Positions 49,317-58,438 of a stretch of 64,000 nucleotides of DNA are shown here, piece after piece. Origin of the DNA: Natronincola ferrireducens (GTDB taxonomy: Bacteria > Bacillota > Clostridia > Peptostreptococcales > Natronincolaceae). The notes under the pieces are model-generated. The model ran no database searches. It had not been told where the DNA came from and saw only the letters and a program-made list of their open reading frames with translations. The translations under genes and the position numbers were made by a program. The number at the start of each line of letters is the position of its first letter. The stretch's first letter is position 1. The DNA is taken from positions 1 through 64,000 of the forward strand of contig NZ_FNFP01000006.1 in the NCBI RefSeq assembly GCF_900100845.1, given 5' to 3'.

Positions 49317-49371
49317 AAAAAAACTCCTTTCTGGCAGGAATGAAAATTTCAAACCAGAAAGGAGTTTTTTT
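49317..49371. terminator. Strong bidirectional terminator
   Basis: AAAAAAACTCCTTTCTGG (49317-49334) pairs perfectly with CCAGAAAGGAGTTTTTTT (49354-49371). It separates the nucleoside operon from the convergent TetR gene. Confidence 0.92.
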
Positions 49372-49381
49372 AGAATTAACT

Positions 49382-49972
49382 CTATAACAATCCATTCAAA
49401 AATATCTTAATTAATTTTTCTCCAGTCAATTCCAAATTAAAATTCCCATTACAAATTAACCAATTAAATGTAATTCCTCTTATTATAGTTAAAAATGAAT
49501 CAGCTAGATAACAAGAATTTTCATTTTTAAGATTTTCGTTAGAGGATTTAAAACGATCAAACAAGTCAATGAGTATTTTATATACTGGTCTTTCATAAGA
49601 AGTTATTTTAGAATTTGAATATTTAATTTGGCATATATATATTTGCTTACAATAATCAACATTAAATTTTAAAATAAATTTCATATAATAATTAGCATAT
49701 AATACCAGATTTTCTGAGAGGTTAGAAGATGTTAAGTTAGGTTTTACGATAGTTGCAAAGTATTCATCAATATAGTTAAAACGTTCTAAAACAGCCTCAT
49801 CTTTGTTTTTGTAATAATAGTAGAAGTTTGTTCTTGAAACTTCTGCATGTTCACATATTTGTTTTATTGTTAAGTTGTCTATACCGTGTTGATTAATCAA
49901 ATATTTAACACTATTATCAATAGCTTCTTTAGTTTTATTATTTTTTTTAGCAATGCTATTATTTACCATCAT
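49382..49972 (-). CDS. TetR family regulator
   Basis: This 196-residue protein has an N-terminal HTH at about 12-58 (LINQHGIDNLTIKQICEHAE, VSRTNFYYYYKNKDEAVL) and a variable ligand-binding domain after it. It is divergent from the flavoprotein lipoprotein gene; the gap contains a perfect TTTGACACGTGTCAAA palindrome after a TTGACA/TATAAT promoter. It should repress that gene, with an unknown ligand that may be the enzyme's substrate. Either of two adjacent ATGs could be the start. Confidence 0.9.
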   Translation of the reverse strand: MMVNNSIAKKNNKTKEAIDNSVKYLINQHGIDNLTIKQICEHAEVSRTNFYYYYKNKDEAVLERFNYIDEYFATIVKPNLTSSNLSENLVLYANYYMKFILKFNVDYCKQIYICQIKYSNSKITSYERPVYKILIDLFDRFKSSNENLKNENSCYLADSFLTIIRGITFNWLICNGNFNLELTGEKLIKIFLNGLL

Positions 49973-50077
49973 ATTACCTCTTTTATATTAGTACTAAAAT
50001 TATAGTAACATATTTTCATTGAAAATACACCTACATAAAACAAATATTAATTATTAGGAAATTATATTGTTATTTTG

Positions 50078-50133
50078 TTGACAAATGTCTAAGAAGTATA
50101 TTATAATCAAAATTAAATTTGACACGTGTCAAA
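50078..50133 (+). promoter_or_regulatory. Promoter and TetR operator of the flavoprotein gene
   Basis: TTGACA (50078-50083) and TATAAT (50102-50107) have an 18-base spacer. TTTGACACGTGTCAAA (50118-50133), a perfect 16-bp palindrome, sits over the likely transcription start. A second, imperfect copy (TTGACAAATGTC, 50078-50089) overlaps the -35. Two sites flanking the promoter suggest tight repression. Confidence 0.8.
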
Positions 50134-50162
50134 TAATACTACATAAAGGAGATAAGACAGAA

Positions 50163-51935
50163 ATGAAAAAAAGAATTAGCTTATTTATGGTTGTTATGAT
50201 GCTACTCACAATTATTACAGGATGTGGTAGTAATCAAACTTCAAAAACTGAAGCTTTAGAGTTTACCACAGGAACCTTTGAAGGTGTTGGTAATGGACTT
50301 CATGGAGAAATAAAAGTGTCCGTAGAAGTGAAGGATGGTATTATAAATGGTATAAATATTATCGAAGAAAAGGAAAATGAAGTTCTTGGTAAAGCTGCAT
50401 TTGAAGCAATAATAAAAAACGTTCTTGGAACCAATAGTACAGATGTTGATGTAGTAACAGGGTCTACTTACTCCTCTAAAGGACTATTAGAAGCTATAGA
50501 CAATGCATTATCAGAGGGTGATGTTAAACTAGCAGCTTCCAAAGAGATGGAAGTTGAAAAAGTTGAAACTGAGCAAACATATGATGTTGTTGTGCTTGGT
50601 GCTGGTGGAGCAGGTATGTCTGCGGCTATAGAAGCAGCTAAGGCAGGTGCATCTGTTGCTATAGTAGAAAAGGCAGGAGTAGTTGGTGGAAATACAGTAC
50701 TTTCGGGGTCATTTAATGGAGCTGGAACAAGATTCCAAAAAGATCTTCAAATCGAAGATACTCCAGAAGTATTATTTCAAGATGTTATGAAGGGTGGAGA
50801 CAATCTATCTAATTCTGATCTTGCAAAACTATTTGCAGATAATGCAGGAAAAACTGTTGAATGGACAGTTGATGAATTAGGGTTAGAAATTGATACTGAT
50901 TTTATAGCACAATTTGATGTTGCAAGTTATCCAAGAGCGCACACATCAACTCTTGGTACAAACGTTGCGTTGGTTCAAGCGCTTGAGAAAAAATGCAATG
51001 AATTAGGTGTTAAAATTGTATTTAATACTAAAGCTACAGAACTTATAACAGATGAAAACAATAAGGTTATAGGAGCAAAGGGTATTACAAATGATAATCA
51101 AGAAATTACCTTTAATTCTAACAAAGGAGTTATAATAGCTACTGGTGGATTTGCTGCTAACTTTGATATGGTTGGTGAATATTGTCCTGAAAAATCTAAT
51201 TATAAAATCACTACTAATGCTAGAACAATTCAAGGTGATGGAATAAATATGGCTAAATCAATAGGTGCTAATTTAGTGGGTATGGAACATATACAAACAA
51301 ATCCATCAGGTAACCCCGCAACAGGGGAACTCATGTTATTTGCAGGATATGGCAAGTTAGATGGTGGCTTTGTTGTAAATAAAGATGGCAAAAGATTTGT
51401 AAATGATGCAGCAAGAAGGGATGTTCAATGTAAAGCTTTCCTTGAACAAGAAGATGGTATTATTTATTATGTATGGGGAAGTGAAGTAGATAGTAAACGT
51501 AATAATTTTGAAGTAAATAAAGATTTATTTGATTATGAGGCATCTACAGGATCATTAATTAAGGCCGATACATTAAAGGAATGTGCAGATTTCTTTGGTG
51601 TTAACTATGAAAATCTAGAAGCTACTCGCAAGCGCTATAATGAAATGGTTAGAAAGGGAGTAGACGAAGATTTTGGAAGAACTAGTAATTTAACTGTTAC
51701 AGAAAAAGGACCTTTCTATATGGCAAGCTTAACACCATCAGTACATCATACAATGGGTGGAATTGAAATCAATACTAATGCACAAGTTATAAATATAGAA
51801 GGTAAGATAATAGAAGGATTATATGCTGCTGGCGAGGTAACAGGTGGTATTCATGGTTCAAATAGACTTGGAGGAAACGCTGTTACAGATGCACTTTTAT
51901 TTGGTCGTATTGCTGGACAAAATATTGTAAAATAA
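50163..51935 (+). CDS. Flavinylated extracytoplasmic FAD-dependent reductase lipoprotein (fumarate reductase-like)
   Basis: This 590-residue lipoprotein has signal and lipobox IITGC with Cys21. An FMN-binding domain at about 32-120 carries the flavinylation motif TGSTYSS at 99-105 (FMN likely on Thr102). From about 140 it is a fumarate reductase/urocanate reductase-type FAD domain: DVVVLGAGGAGMSAAIEAA, HTMGGIEINTN and GLYAAGEVTGGIHGSNRLGG. Such enzymes use electrons from the membrane to reduce an extracellular unsaturated acid. ATG 50163, with AAAGGAGAT, is preferred to ATG 50085, which falls before the operator. The substrate is unknown. Confidence 0.92.
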   Translation: MKKRISLFMVVMMLLTIITGCGSNQTSKTEALEFTTGTFEGVGNGLHGEIKVSVEVKDGIINGINIIEEKENEVLGKAAFEAIIKNVLGTNSTDVDVVTGSTYSSKGLLEAIDNALSEGDVKLAASKEMEVEKVETEQTYDVVVLGAGGAGMSAAIEAAKAGASVAIVEKAGVVGGNTVLSGSFNGAGTRFQKDLQIEDTPEVLFQDVMKGGDNLSNSDLAKLFADNAGKTVEWTVDELGLEIDTDFIAQFDVASYPRAHTSTLGTNVALVQALEKKCNELGVKIVFNTKATELITDENNKVIGAKGITNDNQEITFNSNKGVIIATGGFAANFDMVGEYCPEKSNYKITTNARTIQGDGINMAKSIGANLVGMEHIQTNPSGNPATGELMLFAGYGKLDGGFVVNKDGKRFVNDAARRDVQCKAFLEQEDGIIYYVWGSEVDSKRNNFEVNKDLFDYEASTGSLIKADTLKECADFFGVNYENLEATRKRYNEMVRKGVDEDFGRTSNLTVTEKGPFYMASLTPSVHHTMGGIEINTNAQVINIEGKIIEGLYAAGEVTGGIHGSNRLGGNAVTDALLFGRIAGQNIVK

Positions 51936-52075
51936 ATAGACTTTAATTGTTTATATAAATATCTTTACGTAAAGTCCTTCAGGCTATAGGTATTAATAGC
52001 AGAGGGAAAACATATATTTTATCAGATTTGTAAAGTATATGTGGTAGAAAAGCCTACAATTTATGATTATTATCT

Positions 52076-52118
52076 AAATCCACCTTGAAATCTACAGTTA
52101 AGATTTTAAGGTGGATTT
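52076..52118 (+). terminator. Hairpin terminator after the flavoprotein gene
   Basis: AAATCCACCTT (52076-52086) pairs with AAGGTGGATTT (52108-52118), with an inner ATCT/AGAT pair. T-rich sequence follows. Apart from this, 51936-52431 contains only AT-rich sequence. Confidence 0.65.
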
Positions 52119-52431
52119 ATATTTATAAATGAACAGCTTTTTAAAAGAGGGTGTAAATAACTTCATGTTTTAAGGAAAAGAATAATTACATTTTGATAAG
52201 AAATAATGCTAGGAAAAATTGAAACATGTATAAATTTACTTCTATAATTGCCAAAGTGATAGGTTAATATTGATAAAATGTATTATTTTAGAAATTGTCT
52301 TTATAATTAGGATGTTGTGTCCTAAACACGATTTAATTATCATTAGGTGCTTCTAATCTATTCAAACCCTAATTTAAAATCTGTTTTAAAAGCAAGGTTT
52401 TATCCTATCTTCAAAGAAAATCATTAGCTGA

Positions 52432-52650
52432 TTAAGGATAATATACCAACTGCGGTAATGCTAAGTCCATTTTCTTGTAGTATTTTGACTTGCTAGATAC
52501 AGCATTTTCTCCATGAAGGCTATATTGCTTTATCCGTCTTTCAATAGTTGTAGTGGTAACACTAATATCTTTTGATATATCAGTAGATTTTTTTCCTGAT
52601 GCGATAACAAGATTCACTATTTGTTCTTGTATTTTATGATGTTTTTTCAT
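52432..52650 (-). pseudogene. Transposase-type helix-turn-helix fragment
   Basis: Seventy-two residues contain IQEQIVNLVIASGKKSTDIS and DISVTTTTIERRIKQYSLHG, a Tc/IS3-like HTH of the kind at the N-terminus of transposases, and then stop. No catalytic domain follows. From 52651 to 53095 I see no gene. Confidence 0.5.
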
Positions 52651-53095
52651 AGAAGTTTAGAGGTTTAGCTCTAAAAAGATATAGAATTTTATTGAATCAT
52701 ATATTTTTATCTTTTAATTTTAGTAAACTTACTATACAAACAATCATTGTGAGTCAATTTGAAATAATTCCTTTAAAATATGCTTTAACATTATATTTTA
52801 TTAGGGTTTTATCATATATTTTTTTGCAAAACAAGTAATGTGTGTTTATCTATTAACATCAAATATTATACGAGGTAAAAATCAAAACAATATAAATTTA
52901 TTTTATTTTGTATTGACATTTAGTAAAAACAGTACTAAAATACAATTAAAACATTAAGAAAATTCAAAAATGTTTACTAAACACAAAGCAAGAGACTAAC
53001 TATATAAAGTCAAGTAAGATTTAAGGTTTTATCTAAAAATATTCCAGAAAAAATTCAGCTAAAAAAGTGCATGACAAATAGAGCAACTAAATTGC

Positions 53096-53200
53096 TCTCA
53101 TAAAAAATGCAAGATTACATTATATCTGTGGTTAGATAGTCCAAAGGACACAGTTGGTTGGATAGGGACAGCTGCTGTAGGTGGTGCAACTAATCCATAA
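53096..53200 (+). pseudogene. Coding remnant of unknown origin
   Basis: An open frame ends LWLDSPKDTVGWIGTAAVGG ATNP and stop at 53198-53200. The glycine-rich end looks like real protein, but there is no start and I cannot name a family. It lies just upstream of the DapA-type gene. Confidence 0.3.
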
Positions 53201-53286
53201 CGCATAATACAGATTATATAAAAAATAATCAAGAAAGGAAAATGTATAATGAATTTCCCTATGTTTTCATTATACAAGGTGAAGAG

Positions 53287-54171
53287 ATGAAAAAATTATA
53301 TGGAGTAATAACAGCAATGACAACACCTTTTGATAAAAATAATAAGGTAGATATAGGAGGAATTCAGACGCAGGTAGATTTTTTGATTAATAAGGGTGTA
53401 AATTGTCTATATCCATTAGGAACTACAGGAGAAATGTACCTTATGTCAGTAGAAGAAAGAAAGCTAGTTGCAGAGACAGTGGTAAAAAAAGCAGCTGGAA
53501 GAGTAACTGTTTATATTCATTGTGGAGCAATGACTACAGAGGACACTATTCAACTAGCAAAACATGCTTATGAAATTAGAGCAGATGGAATAGGGGTAGT
53601 CACTCCAAGCTTTTTCACTGCAAATGATAGAGCTATTATTCAATATTATGTAGATATTGCATCAAGTATTCCGGAGGATTTTCCCATGTATTTATATGGA
53701 ATTCCCCAATGCTCTACTAATGATATTAAGCCTGAAGTTGCACAAGAGATAGCCAATAAGTGTAAAAACGTTATAGGAATTAAGTATAGTTATCCAGATG
53801 TTGTTAGAATAGCAGAATATCTCAGAATAAATGAAGGAAGATTTTCAGTTCTTATGGGACCAGATAAGCTATTTTATCCTGGATTATGTATGGGGTGTGA
53901 TGGAACGGTGTCAGGCTGTTCAGGACCTATGCCAGAAGTGTTTGTAGATATTTATAAAGCATATTTAGAAGGTGATCATGAAAAAGCAAGAAAAGCTCAA
54001 GATAAAGCATCAGCCTGTGTAGACGTGTTAAAAGCAGGAGCAGATATGGGCGTATTTAAAGAAGTTCTTAGAAAAAGAGGTATAGTAGATAGTTATATGA
54101 GAAAACCTTTGCTTAATATAGAAGAAAAGGATAAAGAAGCACTATGGGAAAATGTGTCAAAATTTTTATAA
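53287..54171 (+). CDS. DapA/NanA-family aldolase or lyase
   Basis: This 294-residue class I aldolase of the dihydrodipicolinate synthase/N-acetylneuraminate lyase family has GVITAMTTPFDKNNKVD, YPLGTTGEMYLMSVEERKLV, catalytic Tyr in MYLYGIPQ and Schiff-base Lys in VIGIKYSYPD, then MGPDKLFYPGLCMGCDGTVS. It makes or splits a 2-keto acid by pyruvate chemistry. ATG 53287 with GGTGAAG is preferred to ATG 53242, which adds a hydrophobic leader unlike the family. Its distance from dapB-type genes and closeness to sugar kinases suggest sugar-acid catabolism. Confidence 0.9.
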   Translation: MKKLYGVITAMTTPFDKNNKVDIGGIQTQVDFLINKGVNCLYPLGTTGEMYLMSVEERKLVAETVVKKAAGRVTVYIHCGAMTTEDTIQLAKHAYEIRADGIGVVTPSFFTANDRAIIQYYVDIASSIPEDFPMYLYGIPQCSTNDIKPEVAQEIANKCKNVIGIKYSYPDVVRIAEYLRINEGRFSVLMGPDKLFYPGLCMGCDGTVSGCSGPMPEVFVDIYKAYLEGDHEKARKAQDKASACVDVLKAGADMGVFKEVLRKRGIVDSYMRKPLLNIEEKDKEALWENVSKFL

Positions 54172-54286
54172 AATAAAGTTACGGATGTATATATTGTGAT
54201 TGAGCTTAACGCTTTTTACAGGAACAACATCATATTATTTAATACTTTCAAAATAAGCAAATCACTATAAGATAGGAGTTTTAATT

Positions 54287-55306
54287 ATGACTGTAAGAAA
54301 AATTGCAGAGAGAGCTAATGTGTCTCCTGCCACTGTTTCGCTAGTTTTAAACAATAAAGATAGTGTTAGCCAAGAGACAAAAAATAGAGTGATGAGGATT
54401 GCTCAGGAAATTGGGTATCAGGCTAAGAATAAAGGTAGTAAGATAGGGAAAAAAAAGAGTATTAGATTTGTAAAATATAAAGAAGAAGGAATGTTGGCAG
54501 AGAGAAATGGAGACTTCATTACAAGAGTAATAGATGGTGTAGAAAATGAAGCAAGAAAAAGAAGCATGGATTTGAAAATAACTAACATAACTTCTTCAAA
54601 TATTATGGAAATGATTTCTAAAATTAATGCAGAAAATGCGGATGATGGAATTGTTTTTCTGGGGACAGAATTTCAAGCTGACAATGCAGAAACACTTAAA
54701 CTTTTTAAAGCACCACTAGTGGTTATTGATAATGAAATGAAGTTTGTTAATATAGATAGTGTTGTTATGGATAATAGTACAATTGTTTATACAGCAGTGA
54801 AAAAACTGTATGATTTAGGACATAGAAAAATTGGTCATATTAAAAGCTTAAAAAAAACAGAAAGTCTTAAAGAAAGGCATCTTGCTTTTAAACTTGTAAT
54901 GAATAAGTTGAGTCTTGATATTGAAGAGAAGTATACATATTGCGCTATGCCTGAAATACAATATGCACAAGAACCAATACACAATCAGCTTAAAAGCCCA
55001 GAAAAAGAATTGCCAACTGCATTCTTTGCAGATAATGATACAATGGCTTTGGCAGCTATCAGAGCATTGAAGGATATAGGTGTTAGAGTTCCTGACGATG
55101 TTTCAATTATAGGTGTGGATGATTTATTGATTAGTTCATATAGTGAACCAAAGCTCACAACAATAAGAATTCATACAAAAACTATGGGGAAAAAAGCAGT
55201 AGAACGATTAGTAGATTTAATAAATAGTGACAACACAGGAGTAATAAAAACTTTTGTAGGAAGTGAATTGGTTGAAAGAGAGTCAACGTTGGAATATAGG
55301 GGGTGA
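54287..55306 (+). CDS. LacI family regulator of the TRAP sugar cluster
   Basis: This 339-residue protein has an HTH at about 1-50 (RKIAERANVSPATVSLVLNN, TKNRVMRIAQEIGYQAK) and an effector domain at about 60-339 (DGIVFLGTEFQADNAETLKL, VRVPDDVSIIGVDDLLISSY). The spacing insert KNKGSKIGKKKSIRFVKYK is basic. It is followed by a PfkB kinase whose ribosome site overlaps its stop. It is likely to control the 53.3-63.6 kb cluster. Confidence 0.9.
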   Translation: MTVRKIAERANVSPATVSLVLNNKDSVSQETKNRVMRIAQEIGYQAKNKGSKIGKKKSIRFVKYKEEGMLAERNGDFITRVIDGVENEARKRSMDLKITNITSSNIMEMISKINAENADDGIVFLGTEFQADNAETLKLFKAPLVVIDNEMKFVNIDSVVMDNSTIVYTAVKKLYDLGHRKIGHIKSLKKTESLKERHLAFKLVMNKLSLDIEEKYTYCAMPEIQYAQEPIHNQLKSPEKELPTAFFADNDTMALAAIRALKDIGVRVPDDVSIIGVDDLLISSYSEPKLTTIRIHTKTMGKKAVERLVDLINSDNTGVIKTFVGSELVERESTLEYRG

Positions 55307-55313
55307 CCAGAGA

Positions 55314-56222
55314 ATGGGAATTTTAAGCTTTGGCTCACTAAATGTTGATGAAACTTATCATGTTGAAGCTATTGCACTTCCTGGGCAAACAATACCTTCT
55401 AAGAGGATGAGTATTAGTAGTGGTGGCAAGGGATTTAATCAATCTATCGCAGCAGCTAAGGCGGGGGCAAAAGTATATCATGCAGGTGCAATTGGGAAAA
55501 AAGATGCAGACATTATTAGAGGTATATTGGAAGATAACAATGTAAATACAACTTATATAAGCACAAATCATGAGCATAGCGGAAGAGCATTAATACAGTG
55601 TGATAAAAATGGAGAAAATTGTATAGTGCTATATGGTGGTGCAAATCATGAAATAGACAAAGAGTATATCGATAGGGTAATGGCAAAGTTTGAGAAAAAA
55701 CATACTGTTTTGCTTCAAAATGAAATATCAAACACAGATTATATTATGATAAAGGCAAAAGAAAAAGGAATGCAGATTTGTTTTAATCCATCACCAATAA
55801 GTGAAGCTTTGTATTCTTATCCAATGGAGCTCATTGATATTTTAATTTTAAATGAACTTGAAGGCAGAGATATTACAAAAGAATTTAATAAAGATAAAAT
55901 TTTAGATGTGTTACTTAAGAAGTACCCTTCAATGAAAATAGTATTAACCTTAGGGGAAAATGGGTGTATTTATGCTGATAAAGATCAGAGAATTCCACAA
56001 TCTGCATATAAAGTTGTAACTATTGATACAACAGCTGCAGGGGATACCTTTATAGGGTACTACATAAGTACAATTATGTCGGGATATGATACTAGAAAAG
56101 CGCTTAAAATAGCTACAGCAGCTTCTGCTTTAGCAGTGACAAAAGAAGGAGCAGCTAAAAGTATTCCTACAATGAAAGAAGTCAAAGATTTCATGATGAA
56201 ATTTAAAGACTATACTTTGTAA
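55314..56222 (+). CDS. PfkB family carbohydrate kinase (ribokinase-like)
   Basis: This 302-residue protein starts MGILSFGSLNVDETYHV and includes IALPGQTIPSKRMSISSGGK, GFNQSIAAAKAGAK, IVLTLGENGC and VVTIDTTAAGDTFIGYYIST with the catalytic Asp. It is closer to ribokinase than to KDG kinase in its GGKG motif, but the substrate is not certain. ATG 55314 with GGGGGTGA is preferred; the longer frame from 55263 overlaps the LacI gene. Confidence 0.88.
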   Translation: MGILSFGSLNVDETYHVEAIALPGQTIPSKRMSISSGGKGFNQSIAAAKAGAKVYHAGAIGKKDADIIRGILEDNNVNTTYISTNHEHSGRALIQCDKNGENCIVLYGGANHEIDKEYIDRVMAKFEKKHTVLLQNEISNTDYIMIKAKEKGMQICFNPSPISEALYSYPMELIDILILNELEGRDITKEFNKDKILDVLLKKYPSMKIVLTLGENGCIYADKDQRIPQSAYKVVTIDTTAAGDTFIGYYISTIMSGYDTRKALKIATAASALAVTKEGAAKSIPTMKEVKDFMMKFKDYTL

Positions 56223-56604
56223 AAAACAATGAATATATTTAGCAAGTTTTTATAACACATTTTTTATAGAGGACATGCACATTTTGAATGGCAAGTATAC
56301 TCTGGAAAAATTAAAGCTATTCATGGTAACGATTGCATCTGGATAAGTCTAAAAATTAAGAATGTTTAAAAATAATTTCGCAAATTTTAATGATGGCGTT
56401 ATAATACTCTTTTCCTGAGGTTGCTATAGTAACTCTTCTGTGTATGTAGAAAGTCTAGTGTATTCTAAACATCGGATATTTACGAATGGATAGTAAAAAC
56501 AACATAATAATTTGTGCGAAGTATTAAAAGAAAAGTTTAATAAGTAGTATAGCGTTATATGACGCAATTATATACTAATAAAATAAAAGGGGGAAAGATT
56601 AATT
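56223..56604. promoter_or_regulatory. Gap before dctP with repeated GCGTTA words
   Basis: No gene is visible. GCGTTATA occurs twice (56396-56403 and 56552-56559); the second is part of GCGTTATATGACGC, a near-palindrome with matching GCGT/ACGC arms. The same TAACGC word occurs in the gaps before the DapA-type gene (53198-53203) and before the LacI gene (54207-54212). These could be binding sites of the LacI regulator. Confidence 0.35.
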
Positions 56605-57654
56605 ATGAAAAGAAAGCTTATGTGTTTATTATTATTTGTAACAATGATTTCAAGCATGTTTGTTGGATGTACAGGTAATAATGTTGAGACTTCAGGAGAG
56701 ACTCCAGGAGAGGACTCGGGAGGTCTAGACAACCCAGTAGAACTAACCATATCTCTTACTGCTGTGTCAACAGATACCCATGCAAAAGCAATGGCAGAAT
56801 TTAAAAAATATGTTGAAGAGAAATCAAATGGAAATATAACAGTTGATCTTTACACAGATGCTACACTATTTACACAAGAAGAAGAGTTAGTTGGTGTTGT
56901 AGCAGGTGATATAGATATGACATTAACAAGTGCATCTTGGTTAACAACTAATTCACCTTGGATATCTATGTTTACTGCCGGATATATTTTTAATAGTTAT
57001 GAGCATATGACCAGTGTGTTAAATGGAGAGATTGGCCAAGAAGTATTTGCAAAGGTTGCGGAGGAGCAGGGGTTAATACCACTAGGAGCTTGGTATTTAG
57101 GAGCTCGTCAAATTTCCTTATCACAAGATAAAGCAATTAAGACTCCAGCGGATTTAGCAGGGATTAATCTAAGAATGCCTAATTCTGATGCATGGATGTT
57201 CTTAGGACGTGCTTTAGGAGCTAATCCAACACCTATTTCATTTTCAGAACTCTACCTATCTTTACAGACAGGTGTAGTTGATGGTCAAGATAACCCATTA
57301 CCAACAGTTGAGAGTGCAAAATTCTATGAGGTGCAAAATTCCATCACTTTAACGGATCACTTAATAGATTCAGTATGGCCAGCAATTAACCCTAATACTT
57401 GGAATTCTTTATCAGATGAGCAAAAACAAATAGTTTTAGAAGGTATCGAAGTAGGAAGAGAGTATTGTGATACTACAAATTTACAAAGAGAAGCTGAATT
57501 AGTAGCATTATTTAAAGAACAAGGAGTAGTTATATATGAGGCAGACAAAACTGCATTTGCCAATCATGTATTAGATCAATATTTAAACAATCCTATTTCT
57601 GACACTTGGGATATGGAGATTTATGAACAGATTCAAAAATTAGCTAACAATTAG
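56605..57654 (+). CDS. dctP: TRAP transporter binding lipoprotein DctP
   Basis: This 349-residue protein has a lipobox (MFVGC, Cys about residue 22) and the TRAP solute-binding fold: VELTISLTAVSTDTHAKAMA, FKKYVEEKSNGNITVDLYTD, LRMPNSDAWMFLGRALGANP (with the conserved Arg that contacts the substrate carboxylate) and VVDGQDNPLPTV. A long hairpin separates it from dctQM. TRAP ligands are usually organic or sugar acids. Confidence 0.93.
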   Translation: MKRKLMCLLLFVTMISSMFVGCTGNNVETSGETPGEDSGGLDNPVELTISLTAVSTDTHAKAMAEFKKYVEEKSNGNITVDLYTDATLFTQEEELVGVVAGDIDMTLTSASWLTTNSPWISMFTAGYIFNSYEHMTSVLNGEIGQEVFAKVAEEQGLIPLGAWYLGARQISLSQDKAIKTPADLAGINLRMPNSDAWMFLGRALGANPTPISFSELYLSLQTGVVDGQDNPLPTVESAKFYEVQNSITLTDHLIDSVWPAINPNTWNSLSDEQKQIVLEGIEVGREYCDTTNLQREAELVALFKEQGVVIYEADKTAFANHVLDQYLNNPISDTWDMEIYEQIQKLANN

Positions 57655-57687
57655 TAAAATAAGGTTCTCATCATATATGTATATGAA

Positions 57688-57751
57688 GGCTGTTACAACA
57701 TTATATTGTCAAAAACCAATCTGGATAACAATATTAAGTCTTGTAACAGCC
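57688..57751 (+). other. Long hairpin between dctP and dctQ
   Basis: GGCTGTTACAA (57688-57698) pairs with TTGTAACAGCC (57741-57751), with further ATATTGT/ACAATAT pairing inside. The weak T-run CGTATTTATT follows. It likely stabilises dctP mRNA or partly terminates, matching the hairpin between tctC and tctB. Confidence 0.65.
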
Positions 57752-57830
57752 GTATTTATTCAAATATTTGTAAAGAAGAGGTGTTTATCAGAATAATAGT
57801 CATTATTAAATATTCTGGAGAGGAGATAAA

Positions 57831-58391
57831 ATGAATAATATAAAGAAAGTATTATTATTTATGAGGGAAGTTATTGAAATTTATATACCAGTAATTAGCT
57901 TTTGTATTATGTTTGTTGTATTTATTGTTCAAGTTTTTTCTCGTTATGTTTTAAGACAACCTATTCCTTGGGCATATGAAGTAACAGTTACATGTTACTT
58001 ATGGATGGTTATGTTAGGGGCAGTTTTTGCACAAAGAGAAAAAGCACATGTTAGATTTACTTTAGTATATGACAAACTTTCTATTAAAGGAAAAGCTATT
58101 TGTTCATTTCTTGGCAATTTAATTATTGCTATTGCATTTACGGCTTCACTTGTGCCAAGTGCAAAGTTTATAAATTTTATGAAAATTGAAAAAACAAGCA
58201 TACTTCGAGTAGGGTTAAACATTGTATACGCTCCTTATATAGTATTTCATATTTTTATATTAGCATATATAGTAATAGACATGTATAAAGAATTCATGGT
58301 ATTTACTGGATTAGGAGGAAAAAAAGCTGAAGAGGAACTTTTAAATGAAACTAGGCCACAATATCAGGAGGTAATTGATTCTAATTTATAA
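57831..58391 (+). CDS. dctQ: TRAP transporter small membrane subunit DctQ
   Basis: This 186-residue protein has four helices (about 15-38, 48-66, 82-105, 125-145) and the DctQ core motif PWAYEVTVTCYLWMVMLGAV followed by FAQREKAHVRF. AGGAG is upstream. It is paired with DctM. Confidence 0.92.
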   Translation: MNNIKKVLLFMREVIEIYIPVISFCIMFVVFIVQVFSRYVLRQPIPWAYEVTVTCYLWMVMLGAVFAQREKAHVRFTLVYDKLSIKGKAICSFLGNLIIAIAFTASLVPSAKFINFMKIEKTSILRVGLNIVYAPYIVFHIFILAYIVIDMYKEFMVFTGLGGKKAEEELLNETRPQYQEVIDSNL

Positions 58392-58438
58392 AAAGGCAGA
58401 ATTTTAACCATATACTTATCTTACAAGGAGGATAAAAA

